The notes: a model not told the origin generated them from the sequence alone. A stretch of 64,000 nucleotides of DNA from Bradyrhizobium sp. MOS003 (GCF_003020125.1 NZ_PYFW01000001.1:1116001-1180000), one strand, 5' to 3'. Counted from the stretch's first letter, positions 30,080 through 40,463 are shown. Made by a program: numbers and translations.

Positions 30080-30940
30080 TCAATCCTGCTTCGACTCACT
30101 GAATGTCGCGCGGAACGGATGCCCCGGATAGACGCCGACGATGCGGAATTCGCGCGAGAAGAATTTCAGCTCCTCGATTGCGAAGGCGAGGCCCTTGTCG
30201 TCGGGGTGGCCGTCGACGTCTGCGTAGAACTGCGTGGCGAAGAAATTGCCGTCCACCATGTAGCTCTCGAGCTTGGTCATGTTGACGCCGTTGGTGGCAA
30301 AGCCGCCCAGCGCCTTGTAGAGCGCGGCCGGCAAATTGCGCACCCGGAATACGAAGGTCGTGACCAGCGGGCCGGAGCCTTGCGCCGCCCATTTCGGCTC
30401 GCGCGCCAGCACCACGAAGCGAGTGGTGTTGTGGGCCTCGTCCTCGATGTCCTCAGCGAGGATGTCGAGCCCGTAGATCTTGGCGGCGAGGCGGGAGGCG
30501 ATCGCGGCCACCGTCTTGTCCTGGCGCTCGGAGATGTCGCGGGCGCTGCCGGCGGTGTCGGCGTGAACGATCGGCTTGATGCCGAGCTTGCGGATGATGC
30601 GGCGGCATTGGCCGAGCGCATGGACATGGCTCTCGACGCTCTTGATGTCTTCGAGCCTGGTGCCCTTCACCGCCATCAATTGATGCCGAACGGGGAGAAA
30701 CCATTCCCCGATGATGAAGAGGCCGGAGGCCGGCAGCAGATGATGAATGTCGGCGACGCGGCCCGCGACCGAGTTCTCGATCGGAATCATGCCGAGATCG
30801 GCCTCTCCGGAGGAGATCGCCGACAGCGCGTCCTCGAAGGTGGCGCAGGGCAACGGCTCGGCGTCGGGATAGGCCTCGACGATGGCGATGTGGGAATTGG
30901 CTCCGGGCTCGCCCTGGAATGCGATCTTCATCTTGCTCAT
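30080..30940 (-). CDS. pheA: Prephenate dehydratase
   Basis: A 286-residue enzyme that converts prephenate to phenylpyruvate in phenylalanine synthesis. The catalytic domain starts MSKMKIAFQGEPGANSH and contains MIPIENSVAGRVADIHHLL and the essential TRF motif (NTTRFVVLAREP) near residue 170. A C-terminal ACT regulatory domain follows (VTTFVFRVRNLPAALYKAL, and the ESR-like KLESYMV), which allows feedback inhibition by phenylalanine. There is no chorismate mutase domain, as is usual outside the enteric bacteria. It lies 39 bases after kdsB on the same strand. Confidence 0.96.
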   Translation of the reverse strand: MSKMKIAFQGEPGANSHIAIVEAYPDAEPLPCATFEDALSAISSGEADLGMIPIENSVAGRVADIHHLLPASGLFIIGEWFLPVRHQLMAVKGTRLEDIKSVESHVHALGQCRRIIRKLGIKPIVHADTAGSARDISERQDKTVAAIASRLAAKIYGLDILAEDIEDEAHNTTRFVVLAREPKWAAQGSGPLVTTFVFRVRNLPAALYKALGGFATNGVNMTKLESYMVDGNFFATQFYADVDGHPDDKGLAFAIEELKFFSREFRIVGVYPGHPFRATFSESKQD

Positions 30941-30979
30941 GTCTTAAAAGTGCTCCTGGGTCGGCCTTGTAACAGCGGC

Positions 30980-31720
30980 TCAGGATTTGGAAAGGATGCT
31001 GCGGGCGGTTTCCAGGTCCGCCGGCGTGTCAACCCCGCGGGGCACGGTGTCGACGATGGTGAAGTCGATGCGCATTCCCGCCTCGAGCGCCCGGAGCTGT
31101 TCGAGCTTCTCCTGCAATTCCAGCGGCGAGGGCGGCAGCGAAACGTAACGCTCCAGCGCAGCGCGGCGATAGGCGTACAGGCCGATATGGTGGTAACGCG
31201 GTCCGTCGCCGGTCGGCGCGGTGGCGCGGGTGAAATAAAGTGCACGCATGCGCTTGCCGCCGAGCGAGGTTCCGATCGCCTTCACGACGCTCGGGGCGAG
31301 GTCCTCCTCCTCGGTGTGGATCTGCGAAGCCAGTGTCGCGATGTCCACGGCCGGGTCTTGCAGCGGCGGCAGTACCTCGCGGATGTTGTCGATGGTGATG
31401 GTCGGAAAATCGCCCTGCAGATTGACCACGATCTCGGCCTTGCCGTCCGGATCGAGCTTCTGCATGGCCTCGTGGATGCGGTCGGAGCCGGAGGGGTGTG
31501 CCGGGCTGGTCATCACGGCCTCGCCGCCATGGGCCGTCACGACCGCAGCGATCTCCGGCGTATCGGTCGCGACCGCGACCCGGCCGATGCCGGCGGCCTC
31601 GGCGCGGCGCAGCACGTGCACGATCATCGGCAGTCCCGCGATATCGGCGAGCGGCTTGCCGGGCAGGCGGGTGGCGGCCATGCGGGCCGGGATCAGCACC
31701 AGGATGCGAGGATCGATCAT
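30980..31720 (-). CDS. kdsB: 3-deoxy-manno-octulosonate cytidylyltransferase (CMP-KDO synthetase)
   Basis: A 246-residue enzyme that activates KDO with CTP for lipopolysaccharide inner-core synthesis. The start at ATG 31720 ([20 protein letters not shown]) gives the family length; the much longer open frame to 32218 overlaps cycM antisense and is rejected. Signatures are the nucleotide-binding [44 protein letters not shown] (family N-x-QGDxP) and [18 protein letters not shown]. It is divergent from cycM and followed by pheA. Confidence 0.95.
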   Translation of the reverse strand: MIDPRILVLIPARMAATRLPGKPLADIAGLPMIVHVLRRAEAAGIGRVAVATDTPEIAAVVTAHGGEAVMTSPAHPSGSDRIHEAMQKLDPDGKAEIVVNLQGDFPTITIDNIREVLPPLQDPAVDIATLASQIHTEEEDLAPSVVKAIGTSLGGKRMRALYFTRATAPTGDGPRYHHIGLYAYRRAALERYVSLPPSPLELQEKLEQLRALEAGMRIDFTIVDTVPRGVDTPADLETARSILSKS

Positions 31721-31954
31721 TGGGTCCAAAGATCCGGGGTCAAGAACCTGGAAACGGGGCGCTTTCCGCGCCGGGAAATGGGGTGGGGACGGGCCGAAAG
31801 CGGGGTCGCTTATACGGGTTGCCAGACCCCGGGCAAACCGATATCTCAATGGCAAAACTCGGGGAAACAGTAAGGAACGATTGATTCTCCCGAGGCTCGT
31901 CCTGGCGGCCGCCCGGCCGCTCGATCCTTCTTGCGGTGTGGGGCCTAGCCGGAA

Positions 31955-32509
31955 ATGGACTCTTTCGAACTCAACAAGATTCTCGGTGCCGTGCTCGGCA
32001 CCTGTCTCCTTCTGCTGGTTACGAGCTTCACCGCCAATGCGTTGTTCTCGCCCAAGATGCCGGAAAAGCCCGGTTTCGAGATCGCCGTGAAGGAAGATGC
32101 CGGAGGGGGCAAGGAAGGCGGCGCTGCCGCCGCGGCCGCCGAGCCGATCGAAAAGCTGCTCCAGACCGCGTCCGTCGAGAAGGGCGCTGCCGCCGCCAAG
32201 AAGTGCGGCGCCTGCCACACCTTCGAGAAGGGCGGCCCGAATCGCGTCGGTCCGAACCTCTATGGCGTCGTGGGTGAGCCGAAGGGCCAGGGCCGCGGCG
32301 GCTTCAACTTCTCAGCCGCCATGAAGGGTAAAGGCGGCGAATGGACCTTCGACGACCTCAACAAGTTCATCGCCAATCCGAAGGGCTTCGTCCCGGGCAC
32401 CGCGATGGGCTTCGCCGGTATCCAGAAGGATTCAGAGCGCGCCGACGTCATCGCCTATCTGAACAGCCTCTCCGAAAGCCCGAAGCCGCTGCCGACCGCG
32501 TCGAAGTAA
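31955..32509 (+). CDS. cycM: Membrane-anchored c-type cytochrome (CycM type)
   Basis: A 184-residue cytochrome. An uncleaved N-terminal helix (about residues 8-32, [19 protein letters not shown]) anchors it in the membrane. An alanine/glycine-rich linker leads to a class I cytochrome c domain with the haem motif CGACH at residues 84-88 and the distal methionine in PGTAMGFAG near 150. In Bradyrhizobium, CycM carries electrons from the bc1 complex to the aa3-type oxidase; size and layout match. It is divergent from kdsB and followed by its own terminator. Confidence 0.93.
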   Translation: MDSFELNKILGAVLGTCLLLLVTSFTANALFSPKMPEKPGFEIAVKEDAGGGKEGGAAAAAAEPIEKLLQTASVEKGAAAAKKCGACHTFEKGGPNRVGPNLYGVVGEPKGQGRGGFNFSAAMKGKGGEWTFDDLNKFIANPKGFVPGTAMGFAGIQKDSERADVIAYLNSLSESPKPLPTASK

Positions 32510-32539
32510 GGCCTCGAGAAACCAGATCTTGGAATATGC

Positions 32540-32566
32540 GGCCAGGCTGAAAAGCCTGGCCGTTTC
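32540..32566 (+). terminator. Rho-independent terminator after cycM
   Basis: GGCCAGGCT (32540-32548) and AGCCTGGCC (32553-32561) form a perfect 9-base stem closed by a GAAA tetraloop and followed by GTTTCCTT. It lies 31 bases past the cycM stop. The rest of the gap to 32722 carries nothing I can assign beyond the next gene's ribosome binding site. Confidence 0.8.
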
Positions 32567-32722
32567 CTTATCCGGGCCTCGCGGTGAGTTTATCGGGGCG
32601 TTTGGCCGCATCCGACGGGACGCCCGGCCTTCCAAGATGAGGAAAAAGCAACATATTCCGTCGAAACCTCGCCTATATTGGGACCTTAAAGGAGTAGCCT
32701 CCTTCAAGACAGGACTGTTGAT

Positions 32723-34624
32723 TTGGCCATTACCCGACGCGATCTCCTGCTCACCGGCACTGCGGTTGCAGCGCTTCCCGCCCTCGGTTCCGTGGCGGGG
32801 CTCCCCGTCTCCGGTGTGGCCCATGCGCAGTCTTCCAACGAGCTCCCCTGGCGCCACGGGTTGTCGCTGTTCGGAAAGGTCAAGTACCCTGCCGACTTCA
32901 AGCGCTTCGACTACGTCAATCCGGAAGCGCCCAAGGGTGGCGTCGCGCGGCAGATCGCGGTCGGCACCTTCGACAATTTCAACATCGTCGTGTCGGGTGT
33001 GAAGGGGCAGGTCGCCGGTGCCGTCGCATTCATCTACGAATCCCTCACGACGCCCTCGCTCGACGAGGTCTCGACCGAATACGGCGCACTCGCCGAGGCC
33101 GCCAGCCATCCGGATGATTTCTCGTTCGTCACCTACCGCCTGCGTCCGCAGGCCAAATGGCACGACGGCAAGCCGGTTACCGCCGACGACGTGATCTTCT
33201 CGCTCGATTCCTTCAAGAAGCACCACCCGATGTACTCGGCCTATTACAGCCATGTGGTGAAGGCCGAGAAGCTCAGCGAGCGCGAGGTCAAGTTCGTGTT
33301 CGACGCGCCGGGTAATCGCGAGTTGCCGCAGATCGTCGGGCAGCTCACCGTCCTGCCGAAACATTGGTGGGAGGGGACCGACGCGCAAGGTCGCAAGCGC
33401 GATGTGTCCGCCACCACGCTTGAGGTGCCGCTTGGTTCCGGTCCCTACAAGGTCAAGGACTTCGTCGCCGGACGCTCGATCGCGCTGGAGCGCGTCAAGG
33501 ATTATTGGGGCCGCGACCTGCCTGCCAATGTCGGCCGCAACAACTTCGACGAGCTGCGCTACGAATATTTCCGCGACGCTACCGTCGCGATCGAGGCTTT
33601 CAAGGCCGACCAGGTCGATTGGCGTACCGAGAACAGCGCGAAAAGCTGGGCCACAGCCTACGACTTCCCGGCGGTCGCCGAAAAGCGCGTGATCCTCGAG
33701 GAATTCGCCAATCGCAGCTCGGGCGTCATGCAGGCGTTCGTGCCGAACCTGCGCCGCGCCAAGTTCAGCGACCCCCGCGTGCGGCGTGCGCTCAACTACG
33801 CGTTCGACTTCGAGGAGATGAACAAGCAAATCTTCTACGGCCAGTACAAGCGCGTAGTCAGCTATTTCGACGGCATCGAGGAACTCATGGCGACCGGCTT
33901 GCCGCAGGGCAAGGAGCTCGAGATCCTCGAGACCGTGCGCGCCCAGGTGCCGCCTGAAGTCTTCACTACAGCCTACCGCAATCCGGTCGGCGGCAATCCG
34001 GAAGCCGTGCGTGAAAATCTACGGGAAGCGTTGCGCCTGTTCAAGGAAGCGGGCTACGAAGTGCGCGACCGCAAGCTGACCGATGTCAAGACCGGCGCCC
34101 AGTTCACCCTCGAATTGCTGAATTCGGATCCCAGCTTCGAACGGATCACGCTTTTCTACAAGCCGTCGCTGGAGCGGCTCGGCATCGCGGTGAGCGTGCG
34201 GACGGTCGATCCGACTCAGTACGAGAACCGCACGCGCGAGTGGGATTTCGACATCGTCACCAAGTCCTGGGGTGAGTCGCAGTCGCCCGGCAACGAGCAA
34301 CGCGAGCGTTGGGGCTCTAAAGCGGCCGATATGGCTGGATCTGACAACATCACGGGAATCAAGAATCCCGCGGTCGACAAGCTGATCGAACGGGTGATCT
34401 ACGCCACCGATCGCGACGATCTCGTCGCCGCAACCAAGGCGCTCGACCGCGTGCTACTGTGGAATCACTACGTCGTGCCGCAATGGACCTATACGAAGGT
34501 GCGCACCGCGCGCTGGGATCGTTTCGGTCGTCCGGCGGAATTGCCCAAATACGGTCAGTCCGGCTTCCCGTTCATCTGGTGGTACGACACAGACAAGGCG
34601 GCGCGGATCGCAAAGAAGTCGTGA
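32723..34624 (+). CDS. Family 5 extracellular solute-binding protein (YejA-like), copy 1
   Basis: A 633-residue periplasmic peptide-binding protein. The start is a TTG at 32723 with AGGA eight bases upstream. Translation then opens with a twin-arginine-like signal (ITRRDLLLTGTAVAALPALG) ending near AHAQSS. SBP_bac_5 features include LRPQAKWHDGKPVTADDVIFSL (interrupted for length), the GSGPYKVKDF segment and DPRVRRALNYAFDFEEMNK. Its close neighbour at 34639 is a paralogue, and the three genes after that encode the rest of a YejBEF-type importer, so both binding proteins probably feed one transporter for oligopeptides or microcin C-like compounds. Confidence 0.92.
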   Translation: MAITRRDLLLTGTAVAALPALGSVAGLPVSGVAHAQSSNELPWRHGLSLFGKVKYPADFKRFDYVNPEAPKGGVARQIAVGTFDNFNIVVSGVKGQVAGAVAFIYESLTTPSLDEVSTEYGALAEAASHPDDFSFVTYRLRPQAKWHDGKPVTADDVIFSLDSFKKHHPMYSAYYSHVVKAEKLSEREVKFVFDAPGNRELPQIVGQLTVLPKHWWEGTDAQGRKRDVSATTLEVPLGSGPYKVKDFVAGRSIALERVKDYWGRDLPANVGRNNFDELRYEYFRDATVAIEAFKADQVDWRTENSAKSWATAYDFPAVAEKRVILEEFANRSSGVMQAFVPNLRRAKFSDPRVRRALNYAFDFEEMNKQIFYGQYKRVVSYFDGIEELMATGLPQGKELEILETVRAQVPPEVFTTAYRNPVGGNPEAVRENLREALRLFKEAGYEVRDRKLTDVKTGAQFTLELLNSDPSFERITLFYKPSLERLGIAVSVRTVDPTQYENRTREWDFDIVTKSWGESQSPGNEQRERWGSKAADMAGSDNITGIKNPAVDKLIERVIYATDRDDLVAATKALDRVLLWNHYVVPQWTYTKVRTARWDRFGRPAELPKYGQSGFPFIWWYDTDKAARIAKKS

Positions 34625-34638
34625 AGGACGCCCCCCGC

Positions 34639-36525
34639 ATGACGCAGATGTCACGCCGCCATGTGCTGGCTTTGGGTGTGGGCGGCGCCGTCGGTGCGTC
34701 GCTGAATGCGCAGCTGTTGCGTGGTGCGCATGCGTCGGAAGGCGCGGGTGAGGCGCACGGCATCTCGGCGTTCGGCGATCTCAAATATCCTGCTGACTTT
34801 CACCATTTCGACTACGTCAACCCCGATGCACCGAAAGGCGGCACGTTCTCGCTCATTCCGTCGGTGCGCGCCTATAACCAATCCTACCAGACCTTCAATT
34901 CGCTCAACGCCTTCATCCTGAAGGGCGACGGCGCGCAAGGCATGGACATGACCTTCGCGCCGCTGATGGTGCGCGCGAGCGACGAGCCTGATGCGATGTA
35001 CGGGCTCGCCGCCAAATCCGTTCAGATATCGCCGGATAGACTGGTCTATCGCTTCACAATGCGGCCGGAGGCGAAATTCCACGACGGCACGAAGCTCACC
35101 GCGCATGATGCGGCATTCTCGCTGATGGCACTGAAGACCAAGGGCCATCCCCTGATCCTCGTGCAGTTGCGCGACATGGTCGGAGCGGAAGCGATCGACG
35201 ATGCAACGCTCGTCGTCACCTTTGCCAAGGGGCGCGCGCGCGACGTGCCGCTCTATGCCGCCGGACTTCCGATCTTCTCGAAGGCCTATTACGCGTCTCG
35301 CCCATTCGATGAATCGTCCCTGGATATTCCGTTGGGTTCGGGTCCCTACAAGGTCGGCAAGTTCGAGGTCAATCGCTACATCGAGTACGAGCGGGTGAGG
35401 GACTGGTGGGCTGCCGATCTGCCGCCCTGCCGCGGCATCTATAATTTCGACGTCGTGCGCTACGAGTTCTATCGCGACCGCGACGTCGCTTTCGAGGGGT
35501 TCACCGGCAAGAACTATCTCTACCGCGAGGAGTTCACCTCACGCATCTGGGCGACGCGTTATGATTTCGCCGCCGTCAAGGAGGGGCGCGTCAAGATGGA
35601 GGTCGTGCCCGACGAGACGCCGTCGGGCGCGCAGGGCTGGTTCATCAACACGCGACGTGAAAAATTCAGGGACCCGCGGGTGCGCGAGGCCTTGATCAAC
35701 GCGTTCGACTTCGAATGGACCAACAAGACCATCATGTACGGTGCCTACGCCCGTACGGTGTCGCCGTTCCAGAATTCCGATCTCATGGCGAGCAACGGGC
35801 CTCCGTCGCCGGAAGAGCTGAAGCTGCTCGAGCCGTTCCGCGGCCAAGTGCCCGACGAGGTGTTTGCAGCGCCTTTCTCCCCGCCGGTCACGGACGGCTC
35901 CGGACAGGATCGCAGCCTGCTGCGCAAGGCGCAGCAATTGCTGACCGACGCCGGTGTGCCGATCAAGGACGGCAAGCGCGTCCTGCCGAACGGTGAGGTC
36001 TTCCGCATCGAATTCCTGCTGGACGAGCCCTCGTTCCAGCCCCACCATGCGCCCTATATCAAGAATTTGGGGACGCTGGGCATCGAGGCCAACATCCGGC
36101 TCGTCGATGCCGTGCAGTACAAGGCGCGCCAGGAAGATTTCGACTTCGACATGACGATCCAGCGTTTCAGCATGTCGGCGACGCCGGGCGACGCCATGCG
36201 CGCGTTCTTCTCCTCGCAGGTCGCGGCAACCAAGGGGTCGTACAATCTCGCGGGTATCGCCAGTCCGGCCATCGATGCCATGATCGAGAAGATCATGGCA
36301 GCCGACAGCCGCGAAGAGCTGACCGTCGCCTGCCGCGCCTTCGATCGCCTGTTCCGCGCAGGCCGTTATTGGGTGCCGCAATGGTATAACAAGACGCACC
36401 GGCTGGCCTATTGGGACCAGTTCGGCCATCCCGAGAGGCTGCCGCGCTATGCCAACGGCGTCGGCGCGCCCGATGTCTGGTGGCATGAACTCGCCAAGGC
36501 CGCCAAGCTCGAGCAGGCGAAATAG
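34639..36525 (+). CDS. Family 5 extracellular solute-binding protein (YejA-like), copy 2
   Basis: A 628-residue paralogue of the previous gene. The ATG at 34639 (MTQMSRRHVLALGVGGAVG) is preceded by GAAGGA; a GTG at 34621 that overlaps the previous stop is a possible alternative start. A twin-arginine-like SRRHVLALG motif opens the signal, with cleavage near AHASE. Shared landmarks with copy 1 are LKYPADFHHFDYVNPDAPKG, MRPEAKFHDGTKLTAHDAAF, PLGSGPYKVGKF and DPRVREALINAFDFEW. It lies two bases before the YejB-type permease gene. The two copies are clearly diverged, which suggests different ligand preferences. Confidence 0.92.
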   Translation: MTQMSRRHVLALGVGGAVGASLNAQLLRGAHASEGAGEAHGISAFGDLKYPADFHHFDYVNPDAPKGGTFSLIPSVRAYNQSYQTFNSLNAFILKGDGAQGMDMTFAPLMVRASDEPDAMYGLAAKSVQISPDRLVYRFTMRPEAKFHDGTKLTAHDAAFSLMALKTKGHPLILVQLRDMVGAEAIDDATLVVTFAKGRARDVPLYAAGLPIFSKAYYASRPFDESSLDIPLGSGPYKVGKFEVNRYIEYERVRDWWAADLPPCRGIYNFDVVRYEFYRDRDVAFEGFTGKNYLYREEFTSRIWATRYDFAAVKEGRVKMEVVPDETPSGAQGWFINTRREKFRDPRVREALINAFDFEWTNKTIMYGAYARTVSPFQNSDLMASNGPPSPEELKLLEPFRGQVPDEVFAAPFSPPVTDGSGQDRSLLRKAQQLLTDAGVPIKDGKRVLPNGEVFRIEFLLDEPSFQPHHAPYIKNLGTLGIEANIRLVDAVQYKARQEDFDFDMTIQRFSMSATPGDAMRAFFSSQVAATKGSYNLAGIASPAIDAMIEKIMAADSREELTVACRAFDRLFRAGRYWVPQWYNKTHRLAYWDQFGHPERLPRYANGVGAPDVWWHELAKAAKLEQAK

Positions 36526-36527
36526 TC

Positions 36528-37637
36528 ATGAGCGCCTATATCGCCCGCCGCATCCTCCTGATGATTCCGACCCTGCTCGGAATCCTGTTCGTCTCCTTCG
36601 TCGTCGTGCAATTCGCGCCGGGCGGCCCGGTCGAACGCGTGATCGCGCAGCTCTCGGGGGCCGACACCGGCGGCACCTCGCGCATTTCCGGCGGCAGCGA
36701 TTTTGCGCAGCGTGCGCCGGGGCAGGTGGGGGCAGGCGGCGACGCCATCAACTCGAAGTATCGCGGCGCGCAGGGCCTCGATCCCGACTTCATCAAGAAG
36801 CTGGAAAAGCAGTTCGGTTTCGACAAGCCGGCACCGGAGCGTTTTGCGCTGATGGTCTGGAATTTTGCCAGGTTCGATTTCGGCAAGAGCTATTTCCGCG
36901 ACGTCAGCGTCCTGCAACTCATCAAGGAGAAGCTGCCGGTCTCGATCTCGCTTGGCCTGTGGCTGACGCTCCTGACCTATCTGATCTCGATCCCGCTCGG
37001 TATCCGCAAGGCGGTGAAGGACGGCACGCGCTTCGACACCTGGACGTCGACCGTGCTCGTGCTCGGCTACGCGATTCCCGGCTTCCTGTTCGCAATTCTC
37101 CTGATCATCCTGTTTGCCGGCGGCTCCTTCTTCAACTGGTTCCCGTTGCGCGGACTGACCTCGGACGGCTGGTCGCAGTTCCCCTGGTACTGGAAGATCA
37201 TCGATTACTTCTGGCATCTGACGCTGCCGCTGATTGCCATGGGGCTCGGTGCATTTACCACCATGACGTTCCTGACCAAGAACTCGTTTCTGGACGAAAT
37301 CCGCAAGCAGTACGTGATGACCGCGCGCGCGAAGGGCTGCAGCGAGAACCGGGTCCTTTACGGGCACGTCTTCCGCAATGCGATGCTGATCGTGATCGCA
37401 GGCTTTCCCAGCACCTTCATTCACGCGTTCTTCTCGGGCTCGCTTCTGATCGAGACCATCTTCTCGCTGGATGGGCTCGGGCTGCTCAGCTTCGAGAGCG
37501 TGCTCAACCGCGACTATCCCGTGGTGTTCGGCACGCTCTACATTTTTTCGCTGGTCGGCCTCGTGATCAATCTGGTCTCCGACCTGACCTATATGTGGAT
37601 CGACCCACGAATCGATTTCGAGGCGCGGGAGGTCTGA
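36528..37637 (+). CDS. yejB: ABC transporter permease, YejB type
   Basis: A 369-residue inner-membrane permease of the oligopeptide type. An N-terminal membrane helix (ILLMIPTLLGILFVSFVVVQ) and a long periplasmic insert are followed by the permease core with LGIRKAVKDGTRFDTW. The EAA loop reads RKQYVMTARAKGCSENRVLYG, with a C-terminal SLVGLVINLVSDLTYMWIDPR ending, given here in part. It starts two bases after the binding-protein stop and shares the base overlap TGATG with yejE downstream. Confidence 0.93.
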   Translation: MSAYIARRILLMIPTLLGILFVSFVVVQFAPGGPVERVIAQLSGADTGGTSRISGGSDFAQRAPGQVGAGGDAINSKYRGAQGLDPDFIKKLEKQFGFDKPAPERFALMVWNFARFDFGKSYFRDVSVLQLIKEKLPVSISLGLWLTLLTYLISIPLGIRKAVKDGTRFDTWTSTVLVLGYAIPGFLFAILLIILFAGGSFFNWFPLRGLTSDGWSQFPWYWKIIDYFWHLTLPLIAMGLGAFTTMTFLTKNSFLDEIRKQYVMTARAKGCSENRVLYGHVFRNAMLIVIAGFPSTFIHAFFSGSLLIETIFSLDGLGLLSFESVLNRDYPVVFGTLYIFSLVGLVINLVSDLTYMWIDPRIDFEAREV

Positions 37638-38815
37638 TGACGATTACCGCGCCGACACCGATCGAGACCACGACACAGTCCCCGCTGGGTGAGGTCGTTC
37701 CGATCACGCGCAAGCCTTTCGCGCCTTCGCCGCTCAACAGGCGGCGGTGGCAGAACTTCAAGGCGAACCGCCGCGGCTATTGGTCGTTCTGGCTGTTCAT
37801 CGCCCTGTTCGTGCTCTCGCTGTTCGCCGAGCTGATCGCAAATGATCGGCCTTTCCTGATCAAGTTCGATGGCCGTCTCTATTGGCCAGCCTTCGTGACT
37901 TATTCGGAAACCACCTTCGGCGGCGACTTCGAAACCGCGGCGGACTACCGCGACCCCTATCTGCAGAAGCTGATCAAGGACAAGAACGGCAGCATCCTCT
38001 GGCCGCTGATCCGCTACTCCTACGACACCCACAATCTCGACCTGCCTACTCCGGCGCCGTCGCCGCCGACCTGGATGCTCACGGAAACGCAATGCAAGCC
38101 GGTGGTTGAGAAGAAGGGGCTGAAGAGCTGCCGCGACCTCGAATACAACTGGCTCGGGACGGACGATCAGGGGCGCGACGTGGTCGCGCGGCTGATCTAT
38201 GGCTTCCGCATCTCGGTGCTGTTTGGCCTTTGCCTCACGATCGTCTCGTCCGTCATCGGCATCGCAGCCGGCGCGGTGCAGGGTTATTTCGGTGGCCGGG
38301 TCGATCTCATCTTCCAGCGCTTCATCGAGATCTGGACGGCGATTCCCTCGCTCTATCTTCTCCTGATCCTGTCCTCGGTGCTCGTGCCCGGCTTCTTCGT
38401 GCTGCTCGGCATTCTCTTGCTGTTCTCATGGGTCTCGCTGGTTGGTCTCGTGCGGGCCGAGTTCCTGCGCGGTCGCAATTTCGAATATATCCAGGCGGCG
38501 CGGGCGCTCGGCGTCTCCAATCCCGTCATCATGTTTCGCCATTTGCTGCCGAATGCGATGGTCGCGACCATGACGTTCCTACCCTTCATCGTGTCGAGTT
38601 CGGTGATGACGCTGACGGCGCTGGATTTCCTGGGCTTCGGCCTGCCGCCGGGATCGCCTTCGCTGGGCGAATTGCTGTCCCAGGCCAAATCCAATGTGCA
38701 GGCCCCCTGGCTCGGCTTCTCCGGCTTCTTCTCGGTCGCGATCATGCTGTCGCTCTTGATCTTCATCGGCGAAGCGGTGCGCGACGCCTTCGATCCGCGC
38801 AGGACGTTCAGGTAA
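37637..38815 (+). CDS. yejE: ABC transporter permease, YejE type
   Basis: A 392-residue permease whose ATG at 37637 overlaps the last base of the yejB stop (TGATG); the longer open frame from 36449 is an out-of-frame shadow over yejB. An N-terminal cytoplasmic tail of about 45 residues leads to a first helix (FWLFIALFVLSLFAELIA), a periplasmic insert with WLGTDDQGRDVVARLIYG, and the core with EAA loop FEYIQAARALGVSNPVIMFRH. It partners YejB in the importer channel. Confidence 0.93.
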   Translation: MTITAPTPIETTTQSPLGEVVPITRKPFAPSPLNRRRWQNFKANRRGYWSFWLFIALFVLSLFAELIANDRPFLIKFDGRLYWPAFVTYSETTFGGDFETAADYRDPYLQKLIKDKNGSILWPLIRYSYDTHNLDLPTPAPSPPTWMLTETQCKPVVEKKGLKSCRDLEYNWLGTDDQGRDVVARLIYGFRISVLFGLCLTIVSSVIGIAAGAVQGYFGGRVDLIFQRFIEIWTAIPSLYLLLILSSVLVPGFFVLLGILLLFSWVSLVGLVRAEFLRGRNFEYIQAARALGVSNPVIMFRHLLPNAMVATMTFLPFIVSSSVMTLTALDFLGFGLPPGSPSLGELLSQAKSNVQAPWLGFSGFFSVAIMLSLLIFIGEAVRDAFDPRRTFR

Positions 38816-38819
38816 ACCA

Positions 38820-40457
38820 ATGGACGCGATCAACCAGCCCCTGCTCGCCGTTCGCGACCTTTCGGTGGCCTTCCACCAGGGCGGCGCCACCACGCTCGCG
38901 GTCGACAAGGTCTCGTTCCAGATCAAGCGCGGCGAATGCCTGGCGCTGGTCGGCGAATCCGGCTCCGGCAAGTCCGTCAGTGCGCTCTCGATCCTCAAGC
39001 TGTTGCCCTATCCGAACGCCTCGCACCCCTCGGGCAGCATCCGCTTCAAGGGGCAGGAGCTGATCGACCGCTCCGAGCAACAGATGCGGGAGATCAGAGG
39101 CAGCGACATCTCCATCATCTTCCAGGAGCCGATGACCTCGCTCAATCCGCTGCACACGATCGAGGCGCAGATCGGCGAGATCATCCAGCTGCACAATCCG
39201 ACCAGCAATGCGGAGACGCGCAAGCGAACACTGGAGCTCTTGACGCAGGTCGGCATTCCCGAGCCGGAGACGCGGTTGAAGAGCTACCCGCATCAGCTCT
39301 CCGGCGGCCAGCGCCAGCGCGTGATGATCGCGATGGCGCTCGCCAACGAGCCGGATCTGTTGATCGCGGACGAGCCGACTACGGCGCTCGACGTCACCGT
39401 GCAGGCGCAGATCCTGGCGCTGCTCGCCGAGATCCGTTCGCGGCTCGGCATGAGCCTGCTCTTCATCACCCACGACCTCGGCATCGTGCGCCGCATCGCC
39501 GACACCGTCTGCGTCATGAAGGGCGGCGTGGTCGTTGAGCAAGGGCCGGTCGAGCAGGTCTTCAAGGGACCGAAGCATCCCTATACGCGCGACCTGCTCG
39601 CGGCAGAGCCGAAGCCCGATCCGGCGCCGCCGCAGCCGGATGCGCCCGTGGTGATGTCGGCGGACGACCTGAAGGTCTGGTTTCCGATCAAGCGTGGCCT
39701 GATGCGCAAGACGGTCGGCCACATCAAGGCGGTCGACGGCGTCAGCATCGCGGTGCGCAAGGGCGAGACGCTCGGAGTGGTCGGCGAATCCGGCTCGGGC
39801 AAGACCACGCTGGGGCTGGCCCTGCTGCGGCTGATCTCCTCGAACGGGCGCATCGTGTTCCTGGGGAAAGACATCCAGGGGCTGCGTTTCAAGGAGATGC
39901 GGCCGTTCCGGCGCGACATGCAGATCGTGTTTCAGGATCCGTTCGGCTCGCTCTCACCGCGCATGTCGGTCGCCGACATCATCGCCGAAGGTCTTTCGGT
40001 GCATCAGCCGAAGCTGACGCGGGAAGAACGCGAGGAGCGCGTCGTCAAGGCGCTGGAAGACGTCGGGCTGAAGCCGGATACCCGCTACCGCTATCCCCAC
40101 GAGTTTTCCGGCGGCCAGCGCCAGCGCATCAGCATCGCGCGTGCGGTGGTGCTGGAGCCGGACTTCGTCGTGCTGGACGAGCCGACCAGCGCGCTCGACA
40201 TGCTGTTCCAGGCGCAGATGGTCGATCTGTTGCGCGAGCTTCAGCGCAAGCGCGAGCTCACCTACATGTTCATCTCCCACGATCTGCGCGTCGTCGCCTC
40301 GCTTGCGAGCCATCTGATCGTGATGCGCGGCGGCAAGGTGGTCGAGGAGGGCCAGGCCGCCGAGCTGTTCAAGAATCCGAAGACCGATTACACGCGAGCG
40401 CTGTTCGCGGCCGCGTTCCGGCTCGAGACAGCCGGGAACGGGGCGGTGGGGACGTAA
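38820..40457 (+). CDS. yejF: ABC transporter ATP-binding protein with two nucleotide-binding domains, YejF type
   Basis: A 545-residue protein with two fused ATPase domains. The first has Walker [13 protein letters not shown] near residue 44, signature [15 protein letters not shown] and Walker [14 protein letters not shown]. The second has [15 protein letters not shown] near residue 325, [15 protein letters not shown] and [13 protein letters not shown]. Both carry the switch histidine (FITHDLGI and FISHDLRV). It starts four bases after yejE and completes the operon of two binding proteins and YejBEF. Fused domains are the YejF norm, whereas Dpp/Opp systems use two separate proteins. Confidence 0.95.
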   Translation: MDAINQPLLAVRDLSVAFHQGGATTLAVDKVSFQIKRGECLALVGESGSGKSVSALSILKLLPYPNASHPSGSIRFKGQELIDRSEQQMREIRGSDISIIFQEPMTSLNPLHTIEAQIGEIIQLHNPTSNAETRKRTLELLTQVGIPEPETRLKSYPHQLSGGQRQRVMIAMALANEPDLLIADEPTTALDVTVQAQILALLAEIRSRLGMSLLFITHDLGIVRRIADTVCVMKGGVVVEQGPVEQVFKGPKHPYTRDLLAAEPKPDPAPPQPDAPVVMSADDLKVWFPIKRGLMRKTVGHIKAVDGVSIAVRKGETLGVVGESGSGKTTLGLALLRLISSNGRIVFLGKDIQGLRFKEMRPFRRDMQIVFQDPFGSLSPRMSVADIIAEGLSVHQPKLTREEREERVVKALEDVGLKPDTRYRYPHEFSGGQRQRISIARAVVLEPDFVVLDEPTSALDMLFQAQMVDLLRELQRKRELTYMFISHDLRVVASLASHLIVMRGGKVVEEGQAAELFKNPKTDYTRALFAAAFRLETAGNGAVGT

Positions 40458-40463
40458 GCCCCG

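Noticed and set aside
30980..32218. 412-codon frame extending kdsB upstream across cycM
   Set aside because: The extension is antisense to cycM and not similar to KdsB. ATG 31720 gives the standard length.
36449..37636. Long open frame continuous with yejE but starting inside the second binding-protein gene
   Set aside because: It is out of frame over yejB and arginine-rich. YejE has its own ATG at 37637 coupled to the yejB stop.
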